Assembly (NCBI GenBank): GCA_020052375.1
Contig: JAGVPG010000004.1
Location: 1 to 64,000, forward strand
DNA: 64,000 bases
Direction: 5' to 3'
Origin: Actinomycetota bacterium
GTDB taxonomy: Bacteria; Actinomycetota; JAHEXW01; JAGVPG01
In this document: positions 58,094 through 64,000 of the stretch, piece by piece
How positions within the stretch are numbered: the first letter of the stretch is position 1
How the letters are laid out: every line of letters begins with the position of its first letter
The notes under the pieces: model-generated
The model's input: only the letters and a program-made list of their open reading frames with translations
The model's database searches: none
What the model was told of the DNA's origin: nothing
Made by a program: the position numbers and the translations under genes

Positions 58094-59563
58094 TCAGTAG
58101 ACATACCTTGGGATCTCAGTGAGGGTGATTGTAACCTTACCGTGTTCGGTCCGTTTTTCCTCCGAGTCGAAAGCTGCTATATAATCAGTCACTTCCGTTC
58201 CGCTCTGGTAGCGGGGAAGCGCGTCTATGATCTCTACTTTTTGTTCTCCTTTATCGGTTTCAACCGTAACGGTCGTATCGATCTTTTCTGTAGCAAACGA
58301 TTGATGATCGTAGACATCGATCCACCCGACGTATATATGCTTTCCGTTCTTTGAGAATCTGAAGAGATACAGGCCGAATATGTTATTTGTTTCGGCTTTG
58401 ATAGTCTCTACATGCTTGAAGTCGGCTCCTTCGAGAACCTCCGTCATCTTCTTATATGTGAAATAACCGATCTTTTTAGCGCCCTTACCCTGGTCGTAGG
58501 CAAATTCACCGTTGTATATCAGACCTGTGAAATCGAAGTAGCCCTGGTCGTGCTTGAATCCCTCCTGCAGGCCGAAGGCCATAAAGATCTTGCCGATACC
58601 ATGTGAAAGAGGATAGACGTTCCGTTTTACTAGATCCGCTGCTTGTTGCCGCTCCGATTGGTATGGAAAATCCCGCGGTTGTCTGAACCTGCTGAGCCGG
58701 AGTTGAGGGTCTCCGCTATACGTCCCCATCTCCGTTATCCAGAATGATTTCGGGTCGGGTATCTTGAGGGACTCAAGCTTCTTTATAATGTATTGGTGGA
58801 TCTCCTTTGTAAGCTGGTAGTCTCCGGATGCGTTTCCGTACCAGTGGAAGTCGAAGATGTCGAAACATCTTGTCTTTTCGCGGGCGATATCTTGAAGCAG
58901 GGGTAGATACGCGCTGTCAAAAGTGGCTTGATAATCTTCGAAGGTCTCGGGCATCCCCATCCCGGATACTCCTCCGATCAATACTGAAGCGTTCGGATTG
59001 CCTTCCTTGACCGCATCGTAAGAAAGACGCATGAACTCTCCGTAATCAGACAGGTTGGCCGTAGGTTCGTTGCCTATCTGCCAGTAGCGGACGTAAGGAT
59101 AACGCTTGACGGTTGCGATGACGAACGCGCGATATGCGTCGGGATCCAAAGGCATCCAGGAACCCGGGCGCGTGTATCCTCCTTCGCGTGGCTGGACGTC
59201 GATATTCAGAAGGATATTCAAGCCCGAGTCGCTCGCTATCCCTATGTTGTCATAATCGAATCCGCGAGCGCGGCCTGTTTGACCGGGCCCTCGCAATCGC
59301 CAGATAAACCGGTTCGGGTCACCGTTCATATATGGATCGACAAGCGACCAGAAGATATAAGGCTCGGTAGTTCCGCGTGTCCATTTTATGCCGGCATATC
59401 TCGCGTCATCGTAAGGGATGGCCGGATGAAAACCGAACGGAGAGCTCTCATATTTCTGATTATTGTCCTGGCTTACGGGATTTTGCGCACTTTCTTGAAC
59501 ACACCCGGTCATCGAGACTATTACAATGAGGAATCCTGTGATACTTCTTGATAAGAATCGCAT
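58094..59563 (-). CDS. Lipoprotein with glycoside hydrolase-like (clan A) barrel
   Basis: A 489-residue protein. ATG 59563 starts a signal peptide with lipobox SMTG-Cys (about residue 20). A TIM barrel follows with WQIGNEPTANLSDYGEF (about 160; Asn-Glu-Pro acid/base motif), DFHWYGNASG (about 240), FWITEMGTYSG (about 273; possible second Glu) and a C-terminal beta domain. This pattern fits clan A hydrolases (GH5/GH39/GH51-like). It may cut a plant or microbial glycan at the surface. It faces the sugar dehydrogenase gene, which suggests a shared role in sugar use. Confidence 0.75.
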   Translation of the reverse strand: MRFLSRSITGFLIVIVSMTGCVQESAQNPVSQDNNQKYESSPFGFHPAIPYDDARYAGIKWTRGTTEPYIFWSLVDPYMNGDPNRFIWRLRGPGQTGRARGFDYDNIGIASDSGLNILLNIDVQPREGGYTRPGSWMPLDPDAYRAFVIATVKRYPYVRYWQIGNEPTANLSDYGEFMRLSYDAVKEGNPNASVLIGGVSGMGMPETFEDYQATFDSAYLPLLQDIAREKTRCFDIFDFHWYGNASGDYQLTKEIHQYIIKKLESLKIPDPKSFWITEMGTYSGDPQLRLSRFRQPRDFPYQSERQQAADLVKRNVYPLSHGIGKIFMAFGLQEGFKHDQGYFDFTGLIYNGEFAYDQGKGAKKIGYFTYKKMTEVLEGADFKHVETIKAETNNIFGLYLFRFSKNGKHIYVGWIDVYDHQSFATEKIDTTVTVETDKGEQKVEIIDALPRYQSGTEVTDYIAAFDSEEKRTEHGKVTITLTEIPRYVY

Positions 59564-59666
59564 TTTCGACCACCGATCTGAAACGACAGACATTATCTGT
59601 AAAGCATACTAATATCTCTGTGTTAAATGGTCTTTACGAATAGGTTAAGATCGGGTTAAAGAAAAA

Positions 59667-60164
59667 TTACTTGATGGTTGTTGTAACGGTGTTCGAACTG
59701 ACCGGCTTGGATAGACTGGTGCTCTCGACATCGACCTTGACGGGTACGGTAGCTCCGGACGGTGCATCGGGCGCGGTCACTAGTTTGAAATCGAACCAGA
59801 AAAGGTCACCCGCGTTGATCGTTCCTACTTCCCATGTCCAGATCTTCGTTGATTCGTCAAACGCCGGTTTCGATCCGCCTTCTTGTCTCATCTCGCCGGT
59901 GACACCGTTGGGATGTTGAAACTTGATCTTGACTCCTGCCAGCGGCTTCTTGCTGTTGTTCTTTATTAGCACTGTATATTTAAGTTCTTCGTTGGCGGTG
60001 GCGGTAGGTTTGTCCAGTCTGATCTCTGCCGTAAGTGCCGGCAAAGGTTTGAAACTTTTCGGCTTCGCGGTTTCTTCTTTTTTAGAGCAACCTTGTGAGA
60101 AGGCCGCAACCGCGACAAAGCTGCAAAGCACCAATATTAGAATACAGAATCTTGATGCTTTCAA
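59667..60164 (-). CDS. DUF11-like/NEW3-like lipoprotein
   Basis: A 165-residue lipoprotein with a signal peptide and lipobox FSQG-Cys (about residue 26). The mature part is one Ig-like domain: TATANEELKYTVLIKNNSKKP, GVKIKFQHPNG and WEVGTINAGDLFWFDFKLVT, with DVESTSLSKPVSSNTVTTT at the end, as in DUF11/NEW3 beta sandwiches. No enzyme motif. Likely a surface adhesion or cell-wall-associated protein. Confidence 0.75.
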   Translation of the reverse strand: MKASRFCILILVLCSFVAVAAFSQGCSKKEETAKPKSFKPLPALTAEIRLDKPTATANEELKYTVLIKNNSKKPLAGVKIKFQHPNGVTGEMRQEGGSKPAFDESTKIWTWEVGTINAGDLFWFDFKLVTAPDAPSGATVPVKVDVESTSLSKPVSSNTVTTTIK

Positions 60165-60212
60165 TGCTCGATCTCCTTTAATGACTTGCTACTAGCCGGC
60201 AGTTTATTAGTT

Positions 60213-61079
60213 TTAGAAGGGCGCACATGCCTTTTTTACTTTAGTCAGTTCTTTATTTATATCGGAAAGTCTCTTGTTTCCATCAGTTGTTAACTTGTTA
60301 CCCAATGTTCTGAGTCTTTCTAGGTCTTCCTTTAGAATAGGCAAAATTTCGTTTGCGCTCTTAAGTTGTTCATTACTTTGATCTATTTTATCTTTGTCTT
60401 GGGTCTGTAATCCCTCAATGGCAAGGCTATGAGCACCTGACGCAGTCTTCAGTAGTCTCATGAAGTCAGCATGATAAGTAACCAGTAATGGTGGTGGTTT
60501 CGACGCAGATAGAAGTTCTATGGCTTTATCTACATGCCACTTTCGGTCCCGAGCTTCAGATAATAATGTTTCAAGGTCCTGACCTGTAAAAGGCCTAACA
60601 GCCTCATTCCACTCAACTAAGACAGGTAGACAAGCGAGAACATAATCTACCATGACCTCTGACTCATCAAGAGTCTTGATTTCATAATCGGTCAGGTCAA
60701 GTAACGATTTACGTAGTGTTTTACCAGCAGTAGATGGTGGTTTCATACGTTTAATGTCTGCCTGAGCTTTGATCGTGTCAGTCCGCATAACTGCATTTCT
60801 TTTCCTATAACTAGTAAAAGCAACTCGAGACTTATTAATGCTTTCCTGATCGCTTGAAGAAACGACTCCCAATTGTTCCTCTGGCTTTAGCTGGTTACTC
60901 GATTTCACAATACTAGCAACTGATTGGTAAGTATGATCGATGTTTGTCACATACCGGCGAAGTTCCAAGCGTGGTCTAACATAGAAGAAGTCCCCGAGGA
61001 CCACAATCAATAGAATAATTCCTGTTACAAAAAGGGCTAGTATCGACCACTTACGTCTACTGGTAGACTGCATGTGCAC
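60213..61079 (-). CDS. Unknown membrane-anchored helical protein
   Basis: A 288-residue protein with a single N-terminal transmembrane segment (about 12-34, ILALFVTGIILLIVVLGDFF) and a long extracellular helical part rich in Lys, Leu, Glu with heptad-like stretches (about 235-280). No motif for a known family is visible. It is AT-rich, unlike its left neighbours, and has no conserved partner here. Start may be residue 1 or 3 (MHMQ). Function unknown. Confidence 0.55.
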   Translation of the reverse strand: MHMQSTSRRKWSILALFVTGIILLIVVLGDFFYVRPRLELRRYVTNIDHTYQSVASIVKSSNQLKPEEQLGVVSSSDQESINKSRVAFTSYRKRNAVMRTDTIKAQADIKRMKPPSTAGKTLRKSLLDLTDYEIKTLDESEVMVDYVLACLPVLVEWNEAVRPFTGQDLETLLSEARDRKWHVDKAIELLSASKPPPLLVTYHADFMRLLKTASGAHSLAIEGLQTQDKDKIDQSNEQLKSANEILPILKEDLERLRTLGNKLTTDGNKRLSDINKELTKVKKACAPF

Positions 61080-61238
61080 CTTTGCTGTCGTAACTTCTTG
61101 TTGAATGATAAATAATGCTTATCATATGCTAGCTATTTAGGAAATTCAAGAGTTTGAATTTGGAGTTGCCCCTTTTGTTGACACGTTCGCTTGACATAGC
61201 GGCGGCTGATGGAGGGGCTTCCAGCATTCTCACATGCT

Positions 61239-61285
61239 CTGGCGGGTCCAGTAGGACTCGAACGCTACGACAACGCGATCTTATG
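61239..61285 (-). repeat. tRNA-Met 3'-like relic, outer copy
   Basis: On the minus strand the T-arm-like CGTTCGAGTCCTACT and a following GGACCCGCCA lie beside AAGATCGCGTTGTCGTAG. The block of about 30 bp from AAGATCGCG to GAGTCC recurs at 61713-61742. No anticodon arm is present. Confidence 0.55.
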
Positions 61286-61522
61286 CTATATCAGATGTCT
61301 ATTCCGGAATGATTTACCTGATGAGGTCTTCAGATATTTTTCAAACTTTATAGCCGTTATCTTGTCATTGAATGCGCCGTACCAGACTAGATCTTTAGAT
61401 TCATATCTTGAAGTAGATTTGACTTTACCCTTAACGTGTTTCTCGGTTCTCGCGTCAATGTCTTTAGTCTGACCTACATAATAGGTTTCATCGGTAAGCT
61501 TAAGGATGTATACGAAGTGCAT
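61286..61522 (-). CDS. GIY-YIG nuclease superfamily protein
   Basis: A 78-residue GIY-YIG protein of the short YhbQ/UvrC-N-terminal-like kind. FVYILKLTDETYYVGQT (about 3-19) carries the two motifs as YIL...YVG, RTEKHVKG holds the catalytic Arg and His, and AIKFEKYLK holds the metal Glu. ATG 61522 (MHFVYILK) is preferred over an upstream start. It lies between two repeats of a tRNA-like relic, which suggests it travels as a small mobile unit. Role unknown, possibly DNA processing. Confidence 0.82.
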   Translation of the reverse strand: MHFVYILKLTDETYYVGQTKDIDARTEKHVKGKVKSTSRYESKDLVWYGAFNDKITAIKFEKYLKTSSGKSFRNRHLI

Positions 61523-61699
61523 ATATCGAGTATAGCAGATAGGTCTATTGTTGCCCTCCTTCGCCTGCACCAGCCTCACTTCGTTTCGGCTTCTACGGCT
61601 ACGGAGGGCATTCTTCGCCTATTCTACTAATAGAGGTGGCCTGCCATTCGTAGCCGGATAGACGAACATCGTTAGATGTGAGTCAGTGGCGGCGAAGAA

Positions 61700-61745
61700 T
61701 GGTGGGCCCAGCAGGACTCGAACACTACGACAACGCGATCTTTTT
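61700..61745 (-). repeat. tRNA-Met 3'-end relic, inner copy
   Basis: On the minus strand the 24 bases GTTCGAGTCCTGCTGGGCCC plus ACCA are identical to the 3' end of the tRNA-Met gene at 61959-61982, including CCA. Upstream, GATCGCGTTGTCGTAG departs from the tRNA but matches the outer relic. It is a possible integration scar (att-like). Confidence 0.7.
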
Positions 61746-61759
61746 GGCGTCTCGCGTTT

Positions 61760-61787
61760 CTCAGGGGAAACCCAGGTTTCCCCTGAG
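61760..61787. repeat. Perfect 13-bp palindrome
   Basis: CTCAGGGGAAACC-CA-GGTTTCCCCTGAG. A related, weaker form (GGGGGAACCCAGATTTCCC) occurs within element C at about 48199-48218. Confidence 0.6.
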
Positions 61788-61902
61788 AGCCGCCCATCTT
61801 CGCTAAAGCTTCGATGGGCTACACCCCATCCTAACCTAGACTGCGGGGGGATACTCCCCCCACAGAAAATGACCCCCCTGTGTCGCAGGTTCTCGCCTAC
61901 TA

Positions 61903-61957
61903 AAAACAAACACTCTCAAAGAATCTCAGCAACATTGGCAATAGAGATTCTTTGAGA
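61903..61957 (-). terminator. Rho-independent terminator of tRNA-Met
   Basis: On the minus strand ACTCTCAAAGAATCTC is followed by a 16-nt loop, its exact complement GAGATTCTTTGAGAGT, and GTTTGTTTTTAG. It starts within 2 bp of the tRNA CCA. Confidence 0.85.
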
Positions 61958-61958
61958 G

Positions 61959-62035
61959 TGGTGGGCCCAGCAGGACTCGAACCTGCGACACGCGGATTAT
62001 GAGTCCGCTGCTCTGACCAACTGAGCTATGGGCCC
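61959..62035 (-). tRNA. tRNA-Met (CAT)
   Basis: On the minus strand a 77-nt tRNA runs from acceptor GGGCCCA to TGGGCCC-A-CCA. The D arm is AGCTCAGTTGGTCAGAGC, the anticodon stem GCGGA/TCCGC holds CTCATAA (anticodon CAT), and the T loop is GGTTCGAGTCC. It looks like an elongator Met tRNA; tRNA-Ile with lysidine cannot be excluded. CCA is encoded. A73 is present, as required by the T-box UGGU. Confidence 0.95.
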
Positions 62036-62041
62036 GTGCTA

Positions 62042-62070
62042 GTGAACAGTGAATAGTGAACAGTGAATAG
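62042..62070. repeat. 7-nt repeat (GTGAACA/GTGAATA)
   Basis: AGTGAACAGTGAATAGTGAA followed by CAGTGAATA gives four units with a 7-bp period, directly upstream of tRNA-Met on the minus strand. It is the same unit as the block after fdhD. Confidence 0.85.
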
Positions 62071-62236
62071 AATCTTGTTTGGGTACGGATATATTGTATA
62101 AATACTATGGGTAGATAGCAAATCCAATCGCGAGTTTGTTTTATAAGGCCTTACCTTAGCGAAAGCCAAGAAAATGATTTAGAAATCTGTTATTATATAT
62201 AACCGGGTCAAGAAATAGGGGTTTTATAGGAGCAGA

Positions 62237-62671
62237 ATGCACGGAATCCACGGTTTCAGGAGTTTTCGCAACCTCGTCCTGGCGATCTTTCTGATCATCG
62301 GGATGGGTGCGATCTTTATAAGCGCTATGTATGCGCTAAAGCTGTTCCCAAGCCAGCGGACTATCAAGACTAAAACGATTCAGGCCGACAAACTGCCGGA
62401 TGATGTGCCTGTATATAACGGTGCTGTCCTCATCGATTTTAAAAGACAGGACGACAAATCCATCTATCAGTACAAGCTTCCTCTGGGATCGATAACGACC
62501 GCAAGGGCGTTCTATGAGACCGAGATGGCGAAGAAAGAATGGGCCGTATACGTTTCCAGCGAGAACGCTATCGGCTTTTATAAAAGCAACGGTGAGCGGC
62601 AGGTCTTTATCAATCTTGAGTATGTCAATACCAAGGTCAAGGTAACTCTCGAACTACTTAACAAGTCATAG
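62237..62671 (+). CDS. Unknown membrane-anchored protein
   Basis: A 144-residue protein with an N-terminal transmembrane helix (about 11-34, NLVLAIFLIIGMGAIFISAM) and a small alpha-beta domain outside (PLGSITTARAFYETEMAKKE, then EWAVYVSSENAIGFYKSNGER). The layout resembles small extracytoplasmic domains in Gram-positives, with no firm family. ATG 62237 follows AGGAGCAGA. It is upstream of etfBA but separated by its own promoter. Function is unknown. Confidence 0.6.
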   Translation: MHGIHGFRSFRNLVLAIFLIIGMGAIFISAMYALKLFPSQRTIKTKTIQADKLPDDVPVYNGAVLIDFKRQDDKSIYQYKLPLGSITTARAFYETEMAKKEWAVYVSSENAIGFYKSNGERQVFINLEYVNTKVKVTLELLNKS

Positions 62672-62685
62672 CTTTGTTTGTGAAC

Positions 62686-62714
62686 TTGTTAAGAGACTAA
62701 AACCACGATAAAAT
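62686..62714 (+). promoter_or_regulatory. Promoter of etfBA
   Basis: TTGTTA (62686-62691) and TAAAAT (62709-62714) are 17 bp apart. The start codon of etfB follows at 62759 with AAGGAGAAA as ribosome-binding site. Confidence 0.6.
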
Positions 62715-62758
62715 CTTTATTTGAATGCTCACCTAAAATCACTTGAAGGAGAAATATT

Positions 62759-63571
62759 TTGCATCTGGTCGTTTGTGTAAAACAGGTACCCGACGCCACT
62801 GAAGTCAAGGTCGATCCGGTCAAGGGTACTCTCGTCAGGCAAGGTGTCCCATCTATCGCCAATCCATACGACATGCACGCGCTCGAGATGGCCCTTCAGC
62901 TAAAGGACGAACATGGAGCCAAGATCACGGTCCTCAGCATGGGTCCGCCGCAAGCGACTGATGTTATAAAAAGATCTATCTCGATTGGCGCCGACGATGG
63001 AAGGCTTCTTTGTGATGTAGCGTTCGCCGGTTCTGATACGCTCGCGACATCTTATATACTATCGCAGGCCATCAAGGAGATCGAAAAGACAGACCCGGTC
63101 GACATAGTCTTCGCGGGCAAGATGGCCATCGACGGAGACACCGCTCAAGTAGGTCCCGGGATAGCGACACGTTTAGGATATTCACTGGTGACTTACTGTT
63201 TGGGGATCGACGGCATAGATACCGGCAGGTCTGTTATCAAAGCGCGACGACAGTTGGAAGGCGGATGCGAGGTCGTCGAGGCTGACCTACCGGTTCTCAT
63301 AACCGTTGTTAAAGAAGCGAACGAAGTCAGATACGCGTCACTTCCTGATCTCATCAAATCGATCAGGAGCGATGTGACGGTCTGGAACAAGGAATTTTTC
63401 GAGCTCGATATTCCGCAATGCGGCCTTAAGGGAAGCCCCACACAGGTCAAGAAGATATTCCCCCCGCCGCCCAAAGACGTGACACCTGAGATCATGAACA
63501 CCGGCGAGACCGGGCTTGATGAGATAGCGAATACGGTCGCAGAAGCCGTCTCCAAGGCGGGGATACTCTAA
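62759..63571 (+). CDS. etfB: Electron transfer flavoprotein beta subunit
   Basis: A 270-residue EtfB. It opens VVCVKQVPDATEVKVDPVKG and has YDMHALEMALQLKDEHG (about 39-55), VFAGKMAIDGDTAQVGPGIA (about 117-136) and the AMP-site region LEGGCEVVEADLPVLITVVKEANEVRY (in part, about 165-190). EtfB binds AMP or FAD and shuttles electrons from acyl-CoA or other dehydrogenases, or bifurcates. TTG 62759 is the start. etfA follows with no gap. Confidence 0.93.
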   Translation: MHLVVCVKQVPDATEVKVDPVKGTLVRQGVPSIANPYDMHALEMALQLKDEHGAKITVLSMGPPQATDVIKRSISIGADDGRLLCDVAFAGSDTLATSYILSQAIKEIEKTDPVDIVFAGKMAIDGDTAQVGPGIATRLGYSLVTYCLGIDGIDTGRSVIKARRQLEGGCEVVEADLPVLITVVKEANEVRYASLPDLIKSIRSDVTVWNKEFFELDIPQCGLKGSPTQVKKIFPPPPKDVTPEIMNTGETGLDEIANTVAEAVSKAGIL

Positions 63572-64000
63572 ATGAAAAAAAGCGTATGGATATTCATAGA
63601 ACAGACCGACGGCAAGTTCAACGATGTATCGTGGGAACTGTTGGGAAAAGGCCGGGAGCTTGCAACGGCGCTTGACGCCGAATTGTGCGGTGTTCTGCTT
63701 GGCCATAAAGTGATAGAGATGGCCGAAGAGCCGGTATACTACGGAGCCGATAAAGTCTTTGTCATAGACGACCCCCTGCTTGAATACTATCGGACACAGC
63801 CTTATGCGCACGGTCTTGTAGCACTGGTTAAAGAGTATAAACCGGAAGTGTTCCTGATGGGCGCGACCTATCTGGGACGCGATCTATCAGGCGCGGTGGC
63901 CACGCATCTAAAGACGGGTCTAACCGCCGACTGCACGGTTTTGAATATCGACGAGGAGACGAAACTGCTGCACCAGACGCGGCCGGCTTTCGGTGGAAAC
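63572..64000 (+). CDS. etfA: Electron transfer flavoprotein alpha subunit, 5' part
   Basis: The first 143 residues are visible; the gene runs past the right edge. MKKSVWIFIEQTDGKFNDVSWELLGKG (in part) and CGVLLGHKV, then EVFLMGATYLGRDLSGAVATHLKTGLTADCT (in part) match the EtfA N-terminal domain, ending in LLHQTRPAFGGN. The FAD-binding C-terminal domain is outside. ATG 63572 starts right after the etfB stop. Whether it is the bifurcating type cannot be judged from this part. Confidence 0.93.
   Translation, partial: MKKSVWIFIEQTDGKFNDVSWELLGKGRELATALDAELCGVLLGHKVIEMAEEPVYYGADKVFVIDDPLLEYYRTQPYAHGLVALVKEYKPEVFLMGATYLGRDLSGAVATHLKTGLTADCTVLNIDEETKLLHQTRPAFGGN

Larger units (their letters stand above)
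61523..61958. other. Gap with a relic, a palindrome and the tRNA-Met terminator
   Basis: No gene is supported. Frames on both strands are chance readings through the relic and palindromes. It contains the tRNA-like relic (61700-61745), a CTCAGGGGAAACC/GGTTTCCCCTGAG palindrome (61760-61787) and the tRNA terminator (61903-61957). Confidence 0.6.

Noticed and set aside
61619-61955. Frames of about 90 codons on both strands
   Set aside because: They run through the tRNA relic and palindromes and have no family pattern or ribosome site.

Overview
The window looks like a chromosome segment from an anaerobic or microaerophilic bacterium of Gram-positive ancestry. The best guess is a deep-branching actinobacterium-like or clostridia-like lineage. 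Pointers are WhiA next to a gapA-pgk-tpiA-gpmI glycolytic run with SecG nearby, GatCAB amidotransferase, a T-box leader, a Gram-positive type LexA box, PcrA, and anaerobe-type functions (SelB, FdhD, ferredoxins, EtfBA, a homocitrate/Re-citrate synthase-like cluster). No outer-membrane genes are seen. Most core genes are moderately GC-rich. The segments at about 1-5.3 kb, 43.4-48.4 kb and 60.2-61.2 kb are AT-richer and carry accessory genes.

Layout. 1-5.2 kb is an accessory/defence-like patch: the C-terminus of a type IIG restriction-modification protein, a UvrD-like helicase, a DUF2726 nuclease-like protein, a DUF3800 protein, and two tiny genes behind a promoter whose spacer is a perfect LexA box. 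5.6-7.5 kb is an ABC export operon. 7.6-9.7 kb has a strong promoter, an unusual tRNA and selB. 9.7-16.4 kb is pcrA, then cysE-iscS-fdhD-nadA-mnmA (cysteine and sulfur trafficking). 16.5-23.3 kb is cysK, an Rrf2 regulator, then a T-box-controlled run: DUF39 homocysteine-forming protein, NIL/4Fe-4S partner, short MetE-like methyltransferase, DJ-1 protein, second cysteine synthase and DUF72. 23.3-31.5 kb has a Zn-ribbon protein, LysE exporter, UPF0280, ligA, a CPBP protease and gatCAB. 32.8-37.6 kb is a four-gene tricarboxylic-acid cluster and a radical SAM protein. 37.8-43.4 kb is whiA-gapA-pgk-tpiA-gpmI. 43.4-48.5 kb is a repeat-rich island (Imm5-like protein, flavodoxin, DUF1801, orphans). 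48.5-63.6 kb has tRNA-Leu, secG, two degenerate GGDEF proteins, a glycosyltransferase, a ferredoxin, a beta-propeller surface protein, an MEDS-PAS-HD-GYP sensor, secreted sugar-related proteins, tRNA-Met and etfBA.

Three things stand out. First, the tRNA beside selB has a Sec-like long variable arm but a GCA (Cys) anticodon, U73, and an 8/4 acceptor/T arrangement with one bulged base. Second, a dense population of small repeats occurs: degenerate tandem repeats with 7-nt period, 9-nt period repeats, several REP-like palindromes and roughly 170-210 bp hairpin elements. They lie at gene ends, often containing the stop codon, and in frame inside surface loops of MnmA, GpmI and a glycosyltransferase. 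Third, the T-box specifier region read together with its UGGU bulge points to tRNA-Met, which ties the DUF39/NIL/MetE-like genes into one methionine-responsive operon.

All functional calls come from reading the sequence and remembered family features. No database search was run.
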